In this document: positions 56,339-64,000 of the stretch, one piece after another
How positions within the stretch are numbered: the stretch's first letter is position 1
How the letters are laid out: the number at the start of each line of letters is the position of its first letter
Assembly: GCA_964509885.1 (NCBI GenBank)
Contig: CAZDZL010000001.1
Coordinates: forward strand, 62,001 to 126,000
From: Palsa-1447 sp964509885
Lineage (GTDB): Bacteria; Verrucomicrobiota; Verrucomicrobiia; Opitutales; Opitutaceae
Length of the DNA stretch: 64,000 bases
Direction: 5' to 3'
Notes under the pieces: generated by a model
Databases searched by the model: none
The model's input: the letters and a program-made list of their open reading frames with translations, nothing else
What the model was told of the DNA's origin: nothing
Made by a program: the position numbers and the translations under genes

Positions 56339-57701
56339 CGCGCGCGGAAAGCGAGTCGAGGAGGGCGCCCGTCGGCCGGACCTGCCTGTCGTCGCCGGTG
56401 GGGATGGTCGCCATGGGCCTGAAGTCCCCGAGGAGCAGGCAGTAGTCGCTGTTCACCATGATGCCGAGCAGCTCGCCCGTCTTGCTGAAGACGAGGTCGC
56501 CCCGGGAGGTCGCGAAATCGCCGAACATGCGCTTGAAGAGTCGGTTGTCCACGCGGACGTATCCCGGGTGGGCGGCGTCGAGCTTGAAGCCGAGCTCCCC
56601 GTAGCCCTTTCCGCCGCCGCTGATGAGGAGCGCCTCGGGGAACTTGAGGGGATCGGCCGCCAGCGGGTACACCTTGGCGCCGAGCGCCGCGACCTGCTGG
56701 GCGTCGACCGGGACGACGACGACCCGCGGGTCGGCGGCGAGGAACTCGATCACGGAGCCCGTGGACTTGTAGTCCGGCGGTCGGTCGAAGCGCACCGCGA
56801 CCTTCTCCCAGTCCAGGCCGATCTCCCTCAGCGAGAACGGGGTGTCCTCCGCCTCGACGAGGGCGTAGACCTGCCTGCCGTCGGTGGTGAAGACCGTCTT
56901 CGTGTCCTTGTCCTTGGTCGTGTTGCCGAAGATCCCCTTGCGCGACGCGGTGAAGGTCGTCTGCACGCGGTTCGCGAGGAAGTCGTTGAAGAGCACGTTC
57001 GCGGAGATCGGGCGGTTGTCGCGGATCTCCTTCGTCAGGTCGCCCGAGTTCTGGGCGAGCTGGCCGACGCCCTCGGCGAGCTGGTTCGTGGCCTGCTCCA
57101 CCTTCACCCGCTCCGAGCGCTCGCTTTGGACCTGGTTCTGCAGGTCCACAGCCTGGGCGGCGAGGCGCTGCTTCTCGCTCTCCCCCACCGCGACCTGCAC
57201 GGTGAGGCCCTCGATCTGCTTGCGCGCGTCGGCCTGCTGCTGCTCGAGCTTGGCAAGCGCCTGCTTCTGGCGCTCGGCCTCCGCCTTCTTGTCCTCGAGC
57301 TCCCGCTGGATCTGGGCGAGCTGGCTCCTCGTGAGCGCGTTCTCCTCGGACTCGGACTGGTACTTGATGTTGAGCTCGGCCTGGGACTTCTGCGTGTCGA
57401 CGAGCTGCGCGGTCAGCTTCTGGCTGTCCGCCTGGAGCTGGCCGAGGCTCTTCTCGCGCGAGGCGAGCGTCGAGTCCGCCGACGAGAGCTTCTGCTCGAG
57501 GGCCTGGCGGGACAGCTGCTCGTCGGCGAGCGACTGCCGCATGGCCTCGACCAAGTCCTGGTCCTTGGAGACCGTGTTCGCCGAGATCTCGTTGACCGGG
57601 GGCTGGCGGGGGCGCGCGGGCTCCGCCCTCTCCCACCGCGTGAGCGCGATCAGGTTGAGGAACAGGAAGTCGACGATGAAGAGTAGGAGCGTCCTGTTCA
57701 T
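56310..57701 (-). CDS. Membrane-anchored coiled-coil protein with trypsin-like-fold C-terminal domain
   Basis: 463 residues. The N-terminal membrane helix TLLLFIVDFLFLNLIALTRW carries an aspartate, D11. Residues ~45-225 form a long coiled coil (ERQKQALAKLEQQQADARKQ is typical). The last ~225 residues are a folded domain with KTVFTTDGRQVYALVE, VAALGAKVYPLA and GDLVFSKTGELLGIMVNSD. The last of these resembles the end of a trypsin-like fold, but the GDSGG serine motif is missing. The start overlaps the stop of the 57698 gene by 4 bases. A single helix with an acid, followed by a coiled coil, recalls MotB/ExbD/GldM-type partners of proton-driven stators. Confidence 0.72.
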   Translation of the reverse strand: MNRTLLLFIVDFLFLNLIALTRWERAEPARPRQPPVNEISANTVSKDQDLVEAMRQSLADEQLSRQALEQKLSSADSTLASREKSLGQLQADSQKLTAQLVDTQKSQAELNIKYQSESEENALTRSQLAQIQRELEDKKAEAERQKQALAKLEQQQADARKQIEGLTVQVAVGESEKQRLAAQAVDLQNQVQSERSERVKVEQATNQLAEGVGQLAQNSGDLTKEIRDNRPISANVLFNDFLANRVQTTFTASRKGIFGNTTKDKDTKTVFTTDGRQVYALVEAEDTPFSLREIGLDWEKVAVRFDRPPDYKSTGSVIEFLAADPRVVVVPVDAQQVAALGAKVYPLAADPLKFPEALLISGGGKGYGELGFKLDAAHPGYVRVDNRLFKRMFGDFATSRGDLVFSKTGELLGIMVNSDYCLLLGDFRPMATIPTGDDRQVRPTGALLDSLSARVMQMPPELQ

Positions 57702-59359
57702 GCTGCGACTGCCGCCGTCCTCTGGCTCTCGAGGATCAGGCGGCGCTTGAAGCCGCGCACGTGCCTGATCTTGACCAGCGCGACGCAGATGATGCCGAAG
57801 AGGTTGGACGAGTATGCCGCGAGGAGGTTCGGCTCGATGACGCCGACCACCTGCAGGACGAGGGCTGCCGCCGTGCCCATCATGCCGACGTAGAGGCCGC
57901 TGTCGAAGAGGTTCTCCTCGTTCTCCATGAGGCGGAGCTTCAGGAGCGGAGACGCGTCCTGGGTCTCTATCTCGCGGATCTTGCGGAGGCAGGCCATGTA
58001 CATTCCGACCTGAAGCGCGGCGAATATGCCGATTGATACGAGCGTTGAGGTTTCCATAGTGACGGGCTTTGAGGTTTGAGGGGGGGCTGTTTGAGTGGAA
58101 GTGGCCGCGAGCATCGGGATGACGAGGCGAACGCGGTACTCGGAGGACGGGGCGGCCTTGAGGAGGAAGGGCTCGGTCGCGACGATGAGGAGCGCGGACA
58201 TGATGACGGCGAGGACGCCCGCGCGCACGTGCTGCTGCGCCCCGGCGGAGGGGCCCCCGGCGGGGGACACGATCCAGAGGTCGAGGCCGCGCAGCAGGAG
58301 GAAGAGACCGAGGATGTAGCCCGCGTACTTGACGGCCAGCATGAGGCGGGGGTGCTCGAGGACGAGCGCCGACGCCGCGCCCATCGCCGGGCCGGGGGAG
58401 CGGTTCACCGGCACCTCGCGCTGCAGGAGGAGGTTGACGGCGCCCTGGCCGTCGGAGATCGCGAGGCGCAGGTCCTCGGACCCCGCCTTCCCGTAGCGGA
58501 TCAGGTAGGCGGAGACCCGGTCCGCGGAGTTGGCGAGCATCGCGGCCGAGTAGATGAAAGGCAGCTGGTCGGGCGCCACCCGGCTCAGGTGTGCGTACTC
58601 GCCCACCGTGCGCACGCCCTGCGTGCGCCGGACGAGCTCGCAGAGCTGCGTCCAGTCGAGCCGGCGCCCGAGCGAGAGGAGGTCGAGGTAGAACCCCTCG
58701 AGCTCGCCGAGCTCGTTGCGCTGGACGGCCGCGTCGGCGAGGGCGCGCACCTCGCGCTGGAGCGTCGGCGAAAGGTGCTCGCCCTGGTAGAGGAGGCCCG
58801 TGAGGAGGATGAGGGCGTCCAGGGGCTGCCCGCCCGCGCGGTTCGCCGGGACGAACCGGCCGGTCGACGTGACGTCGCGGGTCTTAAGGATCGTCTGCAC
58901 GCCGATCGATCCGGAGTTCGCGAGGTAGGCCCTCACGGCGTCCCGCGAGCGCTCGGAGATGAGGAAGCTCATGACCGGCGTGCTGGACGCGTGGTCCGTC
59001 TTCTGGCGCAGGTTGAAGATCGGGTCGAGCGACGCGTCCCAGCCGCCCCAGGCCACGAGCGCGGGCTGGCGCGCCGAGAGCTCGCCGAGATCCCTCTCGA
59101 GCGCGGCGGCCCCGGGGTCCTCGACCGCCTTCGCGGCGCCGAGCAGGAGGAGCGCGGGCCCGATCTTCTCGGAGCCGACCAGGTCGCGCCCGAACGCGGC
59201 CACGGACGGCGTGTCGGCGCCCGCCGAGCGCAGCAGGCCCCTGCCGACGGACTTCAGGCTCACCGGCAGCAGCCAGGCCAGCACCGCGACCACCACGCCC
59301 GCAAATACGAGAGCCGGGGCTGCGGGAGGGGTCTTGTGGGCCTCGTGGGGTCGACTCAT
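57698..59359 (-). CDS. Membrane protein with MotA/ExbB/TolQ-like C-terminus
   Basis: 553 residues from ATG 59359; the open frame upstream to 59917 is antisense to def and is rejected. A first helix (VFAGVVVAVLAWLLPVSL) leads to a ~280-residue exported domain. Four or five helices follow. The last three have the layout of an ExbB/MotA stator: helix (SIGIFAALQVGMYMACL), a cytoplasmic linker with charged residues (RKIREIETQDASPLLK), a helix with SGLYVGMMGTAAALVLQVVG, and a last helix ending in IRHVRGFKRRL. The GMMGT segment lines up with the GLFGT of ExbB. Similarity is visual only. It is coupled to 56310 by an ATGA overlap. Confidence 0.68.
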   Translation of the reverse strand: MSRPHEAHKTPPAAPALVFAGVVVAVLAWLLPVSLKSVGRGLLRSAGADTPSVAAFGRDLVGSEKIGPALLLLGAAKAVEDPGAAALERDLGELSARQPALVAWGGWDASLDPIFNLRQKTDHASSTPVMSFLISERSRDAVRAYLANSGSIGVQTILKTRDVTSTGRFVPANRAGGQPLDALILLTGLLYQGEHLSPTLQREVRALADAAVQRNELGELEGFYLDLLSLGRRLDWTQLCELVRRTQGVRTVGEYAHLSRVAPDQLPFIYSAAMLANSADRVSAYLIRYGKAGSEDLRLAISDGQGAVNLLLQREVPVNRSPGPAMGAASALVLEHPRLMLAVKYAGYILGLFLLLRGLDLWIVSPAGGPSAGAQQHVRAGVLAVIMSALLIVATEPFLLKAAPSSEYRVRLVIPMLAATSTQTAPPQTSKPVTMETSTLVSIGIFAALQVGMYMACLRKIREIETQDASPLLKLRLMENEENLFDSGLYVGMMGTAAALVLQVVGVIEPNLLAAYSSNLFGIICVALVKIRHVRGFKRRLILESQRTAAVAA

Positions 59360-59428
59360 GCGCGGGTGTCGAAAGTATTGGTTGCGGGCCCGACGGACGG
59401 CTATCAGGCTGGATAGTCTCACCGACCG

Positions 59429-60007
59429 ATGTCTCTGGAAATTGTTCACTACAACGATCCAGTTTTGCGCAAGAAAGGCGAGAAAATCACCGTGTTCGAC
59501 GACGCGCTCGCCTCGTTCGCCGAGCAGATGGTCCACACGATGCACGAGGCGCACGGCATCGGGCTCGCCGCCCAGCAGGTCGGCAGGGCCGTGCAGGTGT
59601 GCGTCGTCGACCTGAGGGTCGCGGAGGTCGACTTTGACTGGAAGCTCGACGGGGCCAGGACGCCGCTCGAGCTGATCATGCCGATGGTCGTCGTGAACCC
59701 CAAGATCACGGTGGCGAAGAAGACCCCCACCGTCTCCTCGGAGGAGGGATGCCTGTCGTTTCCCGAGATCCGGGGCGAGGTCTCCAGGGCGGAGTCCATC
59801 TCGGCCAAGTTCCAGGATCAGTACGGCCTCCCCCACGCGCTCGAGTGCACGGGTCTCTTCGCCCGGTGCATGCTCCACGAGGTCGACCACCTCAACGGGG
59901 TCCTCTTCATCGACCATATGGACAAGGCGGTCCGTGCCTCCGTCGACGAGGCCGTGAAGGCGCTCGCGAGGAGCACCAAGTCCGCCCGCGCGGCGGCGAA
60001 GGCGTGA
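59429..60007 (+). CDS. def: Peptide deformylase
   Basis: 192 residues with the three metal motifs of the family: GIGLAAQQVG, EEGCLSFPEI (metal cysteine) and HEVDHLNGVLFID (metal histidines and catalytic glutamate). It removes formyl groups from nascent proteins. A ~30-residue stretch after the first motif (DWKLDGARTPLEL) is longer than in the E. coli enzyme. The gene overlaps the adenosyltransferase gene by 4 bases (GTGA). Confidence 0.94.
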   Translation: MSLEIVHYNDPVLRKKGEKITVFDDALASFAEQMVHTMHEAHGIGLAAQQVGRAVQVCVVDLRVAEVDFDWKLDGARTPLELIMPMVVVNPKITVAKKTPTVSSEEGCLSFPEIRGEVSRAESISAKFQDQYGLPHALECTGLFARCMLHEVDHLNGVLFIDHMDKAVRASVDEAVKALARSTKSARAAAKA

Positions 60008-60549
60008 GCATCGCGACCCGAGGGGGGGACAAGGGCACGACCGGCCTGCTCCACGGGCAGCGCGTGCCGAAGGACCACCCGCAGATCGAGGCGGTCGGGG
60101 CGTTCGACGAGCTGAACGTGGAGATAGGCGCGGCGCGGCTCGCCTCGGCGGACGCGGCCACGCGCGGGGTGCTCCTGGCCGTCCAGGGCTCGCTCATCGC
60201 CCTCATGGGCGAACTCGCCTGCGCCGAGGCGGACGCCGAAAAACATGCCCGTTCGGAATTCGCCCGGCTTTCGGAGGCGGACCTCGCCCGTCTGGACGCC
60301 CTCGTCGCCTCGCTCGAGGCCAAGGGGCTGAAGTTCGACGGCTGGGCGACGCCCGGGGCCAACGCGGCGTCGCTCGCGTTCGAGAGGGCCCGCGTGGCGG
60401 CGCGGCTCGCCGAGCGGCGGCTGGCTGCCCTGCCCCCCGCGGGCCGGAGCGTCCGGCCCCTCTTGCAGCAGTGGGCGAACCGGCTCTCGGACGCCCTCTG
60501 GCTCCTCGCGCGCGAGGCCGAGGCGCGGAGCCCGTCCGGGGACGCTTGA
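60004..60549 (+). CDS. PduO-type cob(I)alamin adenosyltransferase
   Basis: 181 residues from GTG 60004, overlapping the def stop. The ATP-binding N-terminus is IATRGGDKGTTGLLHGQRVP, and the helical bundle has AVGAFDELNVEIGAAR and LQQWANRLSDALWLLAREAE. The usual arginine and aspartate of the R-x-x-L-S/N-x-L-S-D-x-L/W-x-L-A-R end are present. It makes adenosylcobalamin, so the host uses B12. Which mutase it serves is not visible here. Confidence 0.9.
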   Translation: MSIATRGGDKGTTGLLHGQRVPKDHPQIEAVGAFDELNVEIGAARLASADAATRGVLLAVQGSLIALMGELACAEADAEKHARSEFARLSEADLARLDALVASLEAKGLKFDGWATPGANAASLAFERARVAARLAERRLAALPPAGRSVRPLLQQWANRLSDALWLLAREAEARSPSGDA

Positions 60550-60580
60550 AATTTTGCGCGGCCCGGGCCAGCCTCTCCCC

Positions 60581-61162
60581 ATGCCCTTAGCCATCCTCGT
60601 CCTTGTCCTGGCCGCCAGCTGGCGCGTGTTCACGCTCTACGTGCCCGCATTCAGCAATTTCTCGCCGGTCATGGCCCTGGCGTTCTGCGCGGGCGCGTAT
60701 CCAGGCAACCGCTGGATGAGGCTGGCCCCGTTCGCGGCGCTCGTCGCCTCGGACCTGTACATCGACCACTACTACGCGAGCGTCTACCACTATGAGTGGA
60801 GCCTGGCCGGCGCGGCCCTGAGGATACTCTGCTTCGCCGCCGCGCTCGGGATCGGGATCTCGGTCTCGAGGCGGCGCAACTGGGTGAACCTCCTCGGGGG
60901 GGCCCTGGCCGGCTCGGTCCTCTTCTACCTCGTGACCAACACGGCGTCATGGCACGGCGACATGGGCTACGCCCACGACGCCGCGGGCTGGTGGCAGGCG
61001 ATGACGGTCGGCCATCCCCAGTACTACCCCACGCTCTTCTTCTTCAGGAACACGCTCGTGAGCGACCTCCTCTTCACGGGGTGCTTCGCGCTCGCGATGG
61101 AGTACGCCTCCCTGCGCCGCGGGGCGCCGAGCCTCCTCGGCCTAAAGCAGGTCGGCCGCTAG
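60581..61162 (+). CDS. DUF6580-like membrane protein
   Basis: 193 residues from ATG 60581 (a TTG at 60554 would add nine). It has five membrane segments with RVFTLYVPAFSNFSPVMALA, AFCAGAYPGN and NWVNLLGGALAGSVLFYLVT; the FSPVMALALF-type start and the SVLFYLVTN segment fit the DUF6580 putative transporters, from memory of the family. The last 21 bp overlap the convergent PhoH gene. Confidence 0.75.
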   Translation: MPLAILVLVLAASWRVFTLYVPAFSNFSPVMALAFCAGAYPGNRWMRLAPFAALVASDLYIDHYYASVYHYEWSLAGAALRILCFAAALGIGISVSRRRNWVNLLGGALAGSVLFYLVTNTASWHGDMGYAHDAAGWWQAMTVGHPQYYPTLFFFRNTLVSDLLFTGCFALAMEYASLRRGAPSLLGLKQVGR

Positions 61163-62677
61163 CTCGGCGAGCTCCGAGCGCTCGCCCTTCTTCAGGGTGA
61201 CGTGCGCCGCGATGGACTGGCCCCTCATCCGGTTGTGGCAGTAGACGAGACCGTTGCTGCGCGCGTCGACATAGGGGTTGTCGATCTGGCCCGGGTCGCC
61301 GATCAGCACGATCTTTGAGCCCTCGGAGATGCGCGTGATGACCGTCTTCACCTCGTGCGGCGTAAGCTGCTGCGCCTCGTCCAGGATGAAGAAGCGCCTC
61401 GCGATCGAGCGGCCGCGGATGAAGGCGAGCGCCTCGATCTCGACCAGGCCCGTCTTCAGCAGCCGCTCGTAGGGCTTGATGAGCGGGACGGGGCCGTGGC
61501 TGCCGTGGCTGCCGTTCGAGGAATGGGAGGGGCCCATGGACACCATGGCGCTCTCGCGCTTCCAGTGCTTCTTCTTGGAGACCTTCTTCGAGGCGAACTG
61601 GGGCTCCTTGGGCGGCTTCGACGGGATCAGGACCTCGAGCGCGTCGTAGTAGGGCTGCAGCCAGGGCCTCATCTTCTCCTCGAGCGTGCCGGGCAGGAAC
61701 CCGATGTCCTTGCCGAGCGCGATCACGGGCCGGGAGATCGAGACGCCGTCGTACCGGGAGTTCTCCTCGAGGGTCTGGTGGAGCGCGCAGGCCATCGCGA
61801 GGAGCGTCTTGCCGGTGCCCGCCTTGCCCGAGCAGGTCAGCATGTGGATGGAGTCGTCCATGAGCGCGTCCATGAGGAACTGCTGCTCCAGGTTGCGCGG
61901 GCGAATCGGGATGCCGCTCGGCGCCTTGACGTATTCCGGGAACTTGAGGCGCTGCACGACGTCGTCGCCGTAGTACCGGGCGGGCATCGTCTTTCCCTCG
62001 TCCGAGCGAAGGAGGACGTATTCGTTCAGGCTGAGCGGCTTCGCGGCCTTGGCGTCGATCTCGAACCGGCCCTCCGAGCAGAAGCGCTGGAGCTCGTAGA
62101 TCGAGAGCGAGACCTCGCGGTAGCTCGCCTCGTCGTCGGCCTCCGGGACCTTGTCGTTCAGGTAGTCCTCCGACTCGAGGCCGACAGCGCGCGCCTTGAG
62201 CTGAACGTTCACGTCCTTCGTCACGAGGACGGTCGGCGGCGGGTACTGCTCCTGGACGTAGAGGGCCGACGCGATGATCCGGTTGTCCTTCTTCGCCATG
62301 TCGGGCAGGACGGACCTCAGGCGGTCCATGGCCGGCGAGCGGCGGTTCGGGTCCGCGAGGTAAGGATTTATGATGACCGAGAGCGTCCCGCCATTCGGCA
62401 GCTCGACGCCCTCGAGCATGGAGCGCGAATCGGGCAGCAGCTCCTGGAGGATGCGGTGGACCCGGCGCGCATTGCGGCCGCGCTCGGTGGACTGCTCGGT
62501 CTTAATCGCGTCGAGCTCCTCGAGGACCTCGACCGGTATGGCCAGGTTGTTCTCCTGGAATTTGTAAATCGATTGCGGGTCGTGAATCAGAACATTCGTA
62601 TCCAACACGAATGTCTTAACCCTAGCCGTAACCCGTATCCGCGAATTTGGGGCCGTGGCCCCGCGCAGGTTTTCCAT
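61142..62677 (-). CDS. PIN-PhoH fusion protein (RNA-processing ATPase)
   Basis: 511 residues. Residues ~20-150 are a PIN nuclease domain, with FVLDTNVLIHDPQSIYKF and ELDAIKTEQSTERGRNARR. Residues ~260-500 are a PhoH ATPase: Walker A in CSGKAGTGKTLLAMACAL, then ISRPVIALGKDIGFLPGTLE, Walker B in RFFILDEAQQLTPHEVKT and IVLIGDPGQIDNPYVD. A glycine/serine/histidine-rich insertion (HSSNGSHGSHGPV) lies between them. PIN-PhoH proteins unwind and cleave RNA in many bacteria. The start is ATG 62677. Confidence 0.92.
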   Translation of the reverse strand: MENLRGATAPNSRIRVTARVKTFVLDTNVLIHDPQSIYKFQENNLAIPVEVLEELDAIKTEQSTERGRNARRVHRILQELLPDSRSMLEGVELPNGGTLSVIINPYLADPNRRSPAMDRLRSVLPDMAKKDNRIIASALYVQEQYPPPTVLVTKDVNVQLKARAVGLESEDYLNDKVPEADDEASYREVSLSIYELQRFCSEGRFEIDAKAAKPLSLNEYVLLRSDEGKTMPARYYGDDVVQRLKFPEYVKAPSGIPIRPRNLEQQFLMDALMDDSIHMLTCSGKAGTGKTLLAMACALHQTLEENSRYDGVSISRPVIALGKDIGFLPGTLEEKMRPWLQPYYDALEVLIPSKPPKEPQFASKKVSKKKHWKRESAMVSMGPSHSSNGSHGSHGPVPLIKPYERLLKTGLVEIEALAFIRGRSIARRFFILDEAQQLTPHEVKTVITRISEGSKIVLIGDPGQIDNPYVDARSNGLVYCHNRMRGQSIAAHVTLKKGERSELAELAADLL

Positions 62678-62917
62678 TTAAGGTTTGGGAATATCCTGTG
62701 AGTAAGTGAGCACCTTCCCGGCACCCTGTCCATTAAAGAATAAGGTAATTTGTGTTACAACCTCTGGCGGACATGGGTTTTAGGGAGCGCCCCGCCCAGG
62801 TCCTCCCCCCGGTATCCGACGGCTTCCCCCGGCCTCCGACTTGTGCACAGCGTCGCCCGAGGGCCCTGCGAGCCCAGCCCGCCGGCCCCCCCGGGGGTGC
62901 GGCAGGGGCGGGGCTCG

Positions 62918-63535
62918 TCAGTGGAGGACGAGGGCCGGCGGCGCCGCTGCCGCGCCGGGGTCCAGCTTCGCGAGCTCACCGGCGATGTGGTCCGCGACAT
63001 CCCGGTCCCCGGGCAGGAGGGCGTGCAGGGGGCACCAGACGATGCGCTCCTCGGCGCCGGGCAGGCGCGAGGTGGCCGCGGGAAAAACCGTGAGGTCGAA
63101 GGGCGTGCGGAACGTGAACACGGGCAGCCCTGCGAGGGCGCCGGGGTCGGCGTTGAGCTCCCGAAGGAAAACGCTGCCGGGCCTCATCTGGCGGATGCCC
63201 AAGCCTGGGAGCAGGTACGCGCTCGGCGTCCCGTGATGGGGTCCAGCGATCGAGAAGAACGCCCTAGCGGTGGAGGCGCCGCCCAGCGCCTGGAGGTAGT
63301 GGCGCGCCACGAGGGCCCCCATGCTGAAGCCGACGAGGGCCAGCGGCTCCCCGGGCGGCACGCGCTCGCGGACGAAGGCCGCCAGCTTCGCGGAAAGGTC
63401 GGGCAGCCCCAGGCTCCCGGTCCGCGGATGCAGCGTCGGCGCGTGGCACGCATGGCCGCGCGCCCCGAGCTCGCGGCAGAGGGCCCGGAAGAGGCGCCCC
63501 GTGTCCGCGAAGCCGTGGACCATGACGACGTTCAC
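62918..63535 (-). CDS. Alpha/beta-hydrolase-fold lipase or esterase
   Basis: 205 residues starting at GTG 63535, which overlaps the TGA of the VOC gene by 4 bases. The oxyanion loop is VVMVHGFADTG, the nucleophile is the serine in LVGFSMGALVARHYL, and late FSIAGPHHGTPSAYLL belongs to the lipase-type branch. An acidic residue and a histidine follow in the usual order (LLPGDRDVADHI). The substrate is unknown. The region 62678-62917 upstream of phoH holds no gene. Confidence 0.82.
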   Translation of the reverse strand: MNVVMVHGFADTGRLFRALCRELGARGHACHAPTLHPRTGSLGLPDLSAKLAAFVRERVPPGEPLALVGFSMGALVARHYLQALGGASTARAFFSIAGPHHGTPSAYLLPGLGIRQMRPGSVFLRELNADPGALAGLPVFTFRTPFDLTVFPAATSRLPGAEERIVWCPLHALLPGDRDVADHIAGELAKLDPGAAAAPPALVLH

Positions 63536-63930
63536 GCGCTCGGCCCCGGCATCAGGAGATCCCACTTGTTCCCGTAAAGGTCCTCGAAGACCGCGACCAT
63601 GCCGTAGGCCTCGACCCTCGGCTCCTCGTTGAACTTCACGCCGCGCAGGAGCATCTCATCGTGGTCGCGTGCAAAGTCGTCCGTGCAGAGGAAGAGGAAC
63701 ACGCGCCCGCCCGCCTGGCGCCCGACGGCGGCGCGCTCCTCCTCGTTCTTGGCCTTTGCCAGGAGGAGGCGCGTCCCGGACGGGCCGTGCGGGGCGAGGA
63801 CCACCCACCGCCTCCCCTCGCCCATGGGTTCGTCCTCCACGACGCTGAACCGGAGCTTGCCCACGTAGAACGCGAGCGCCTCGTCATAGTCCCTGACCAG
63901 GAGGCAGACGCAAGCGATCGACTGCTTCAT
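63532..63930 (-). CDS. VOC-family (glyoxalase/bleomycin-resistance) protein
   Basis: 132 residues with the paired beta-alpha-beta units of the vicinal oxygen chelate fold. It has the start IACVCLLVRDYDEALAFYVG, FSVVEDEPMGEGRRWVVLAP in the middle, and VEAYGMVAVFEDLYGNKWDL at the end, where glutamate ligands would sit. The metal and substrate are unknown. It is the middle gene of three with 4-base overlaps on both sides. Confidence 0.85.
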   Translation of the reverse strand: MKQSIACVCLLVRDYDEALAFYVGKLRFSVVEDEPMGEGRRWVVLAPHGPSGTRLLLAKAKNEEERAAVGRQAGGRVFLFLCTDDFARDHDEMLLRGVKFNEEPRVEAYGMVAVFEDLYGNKWDLLMPGPSA

Positions 63931-64000
63931 GGGCCGGGGGCCTCGCCCCGCGCCATCGCCTCGAGCGCGGCGACGGTCCTCCAGTTGCGGGTGGTGGCCT
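63927..64000 (-). CDS. C-terminal end of an unidentified protein
   Basis: The frame closed by the TGA at 63927-63929 contains 23 visible residues ending NWRTVAALEAMARGEAPGP. Its stop overlaps the VOC start by 4 bases, which supports a real gene. Too little is visible to name it. Confidence 0.45.
   Translation of the reverse strand, partial: ATTRNWRTVAALEAMARGEAPGP

Noticed and set aside
59360..59917. N-terminal extension of the MotA-like-tailed protein
   Set aside because: The stretch is antisense to def, which has all catalytic motifs. ATG 59359 gives a normal membrane start.

Overview
The window is about 70% G+C, densely packed, and looks like the chromosome of a Verrucomicrobiota bacterium, most likely of the Opitutales/Opitutaceae. 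The reasons are a PSCyt1/DUF1549/DUF1553 plus DUF1501 operon (typical of the Planctomycetes-Verrucomicrobia group), a Gld-type ABC locus with a DUF4340 protein, several secreted proteins of a kind I associate with Opitutaceae, and frequent GTG/TTG starts joined to the upstream stop by 4-bp overlaps. This placement is inference; there is no rRNA gene in the window.

Layout. (1) 1-12.8 kb: four membrane proteins with a GT-C-like N-terminal half and a C-terminal TPR array. Three are close paralogs on the minus strand, and two of these follow a gene for the same unrecognised secreted protein family, so a two-gene module has been duplicated. A VKOR-DsbA fusion lies among them. (2) 13.2-21.3 kb: a GPH-type sugar transporter, a PAS-rich hybrid histidine kinase, a cupin with a small membrane protein, a ribbon-helix-helix-like protein overlapping a rhomboid protease, a small protein overlapping a nucleotidyltransferase, a methyltransferase and a secreted protein. 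(3) 21.3-22.7 kb: a lower-GC segment with an RDD protein, bounded by an intact tRNA-Leu(CAA) gene and a copy of that tRNA's 3' part running from the anticodon loop to CCA. This is the footprint of an integration event. (4) 22.8-28.5 kb: a three-gene outer-surface c-type cytochrome operon. (5) 28.8-35.2 kb: rsmE, then the coupled minus-strand run pyrG-kdsA-(lipoyl/E3-binding mini-protein)-KAS III, then a DUF6941-like protein and a PfkB kinase. (6) 35.2-39.8 kb: an ABC exporter operon with its own winged-helix regulator, preceded by two AT-rich palindromes, and proA. (7) 39.9-49.5 kb: a secreted protein, birA, the Gld-like ABC operon with GldG-like and DUF4340 proteins, and an AsmA-like giant. 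(8) 49.6-57.7 kb: a large CHASE/PAS hybrid kinase, a sulfatase homologue that has lost its active-site residues, a membrane protein with a methyltransferase, and a coiled-coil protein. (9) 57.7-64 kb: a membrane protein whose C-terminus looks like a MotA/ExbB/TolQ stator and which is coupled to that coiled-coil protein, then def, a cobalamin adenosyltransferase, a DUF6580-like protein, PIN-PhoH, an alpha/beta hydrolase and a VOC protein.

The points most worth pursuing are the duplicated secreted-protein/TPR-glycosyltransferase module, the possible proton-driven motor pair at 56.3-59.4 kb, the E2-like mini-protein lacking an acyltransferase domain but coupled to a KAS III, the pseudo-sulfatase, the tRNA-Leu-bounded insertion, and the palindromes upstream of the ABC operon. 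No CRISPR array, rRNA gene, transposase or integrase was seen.
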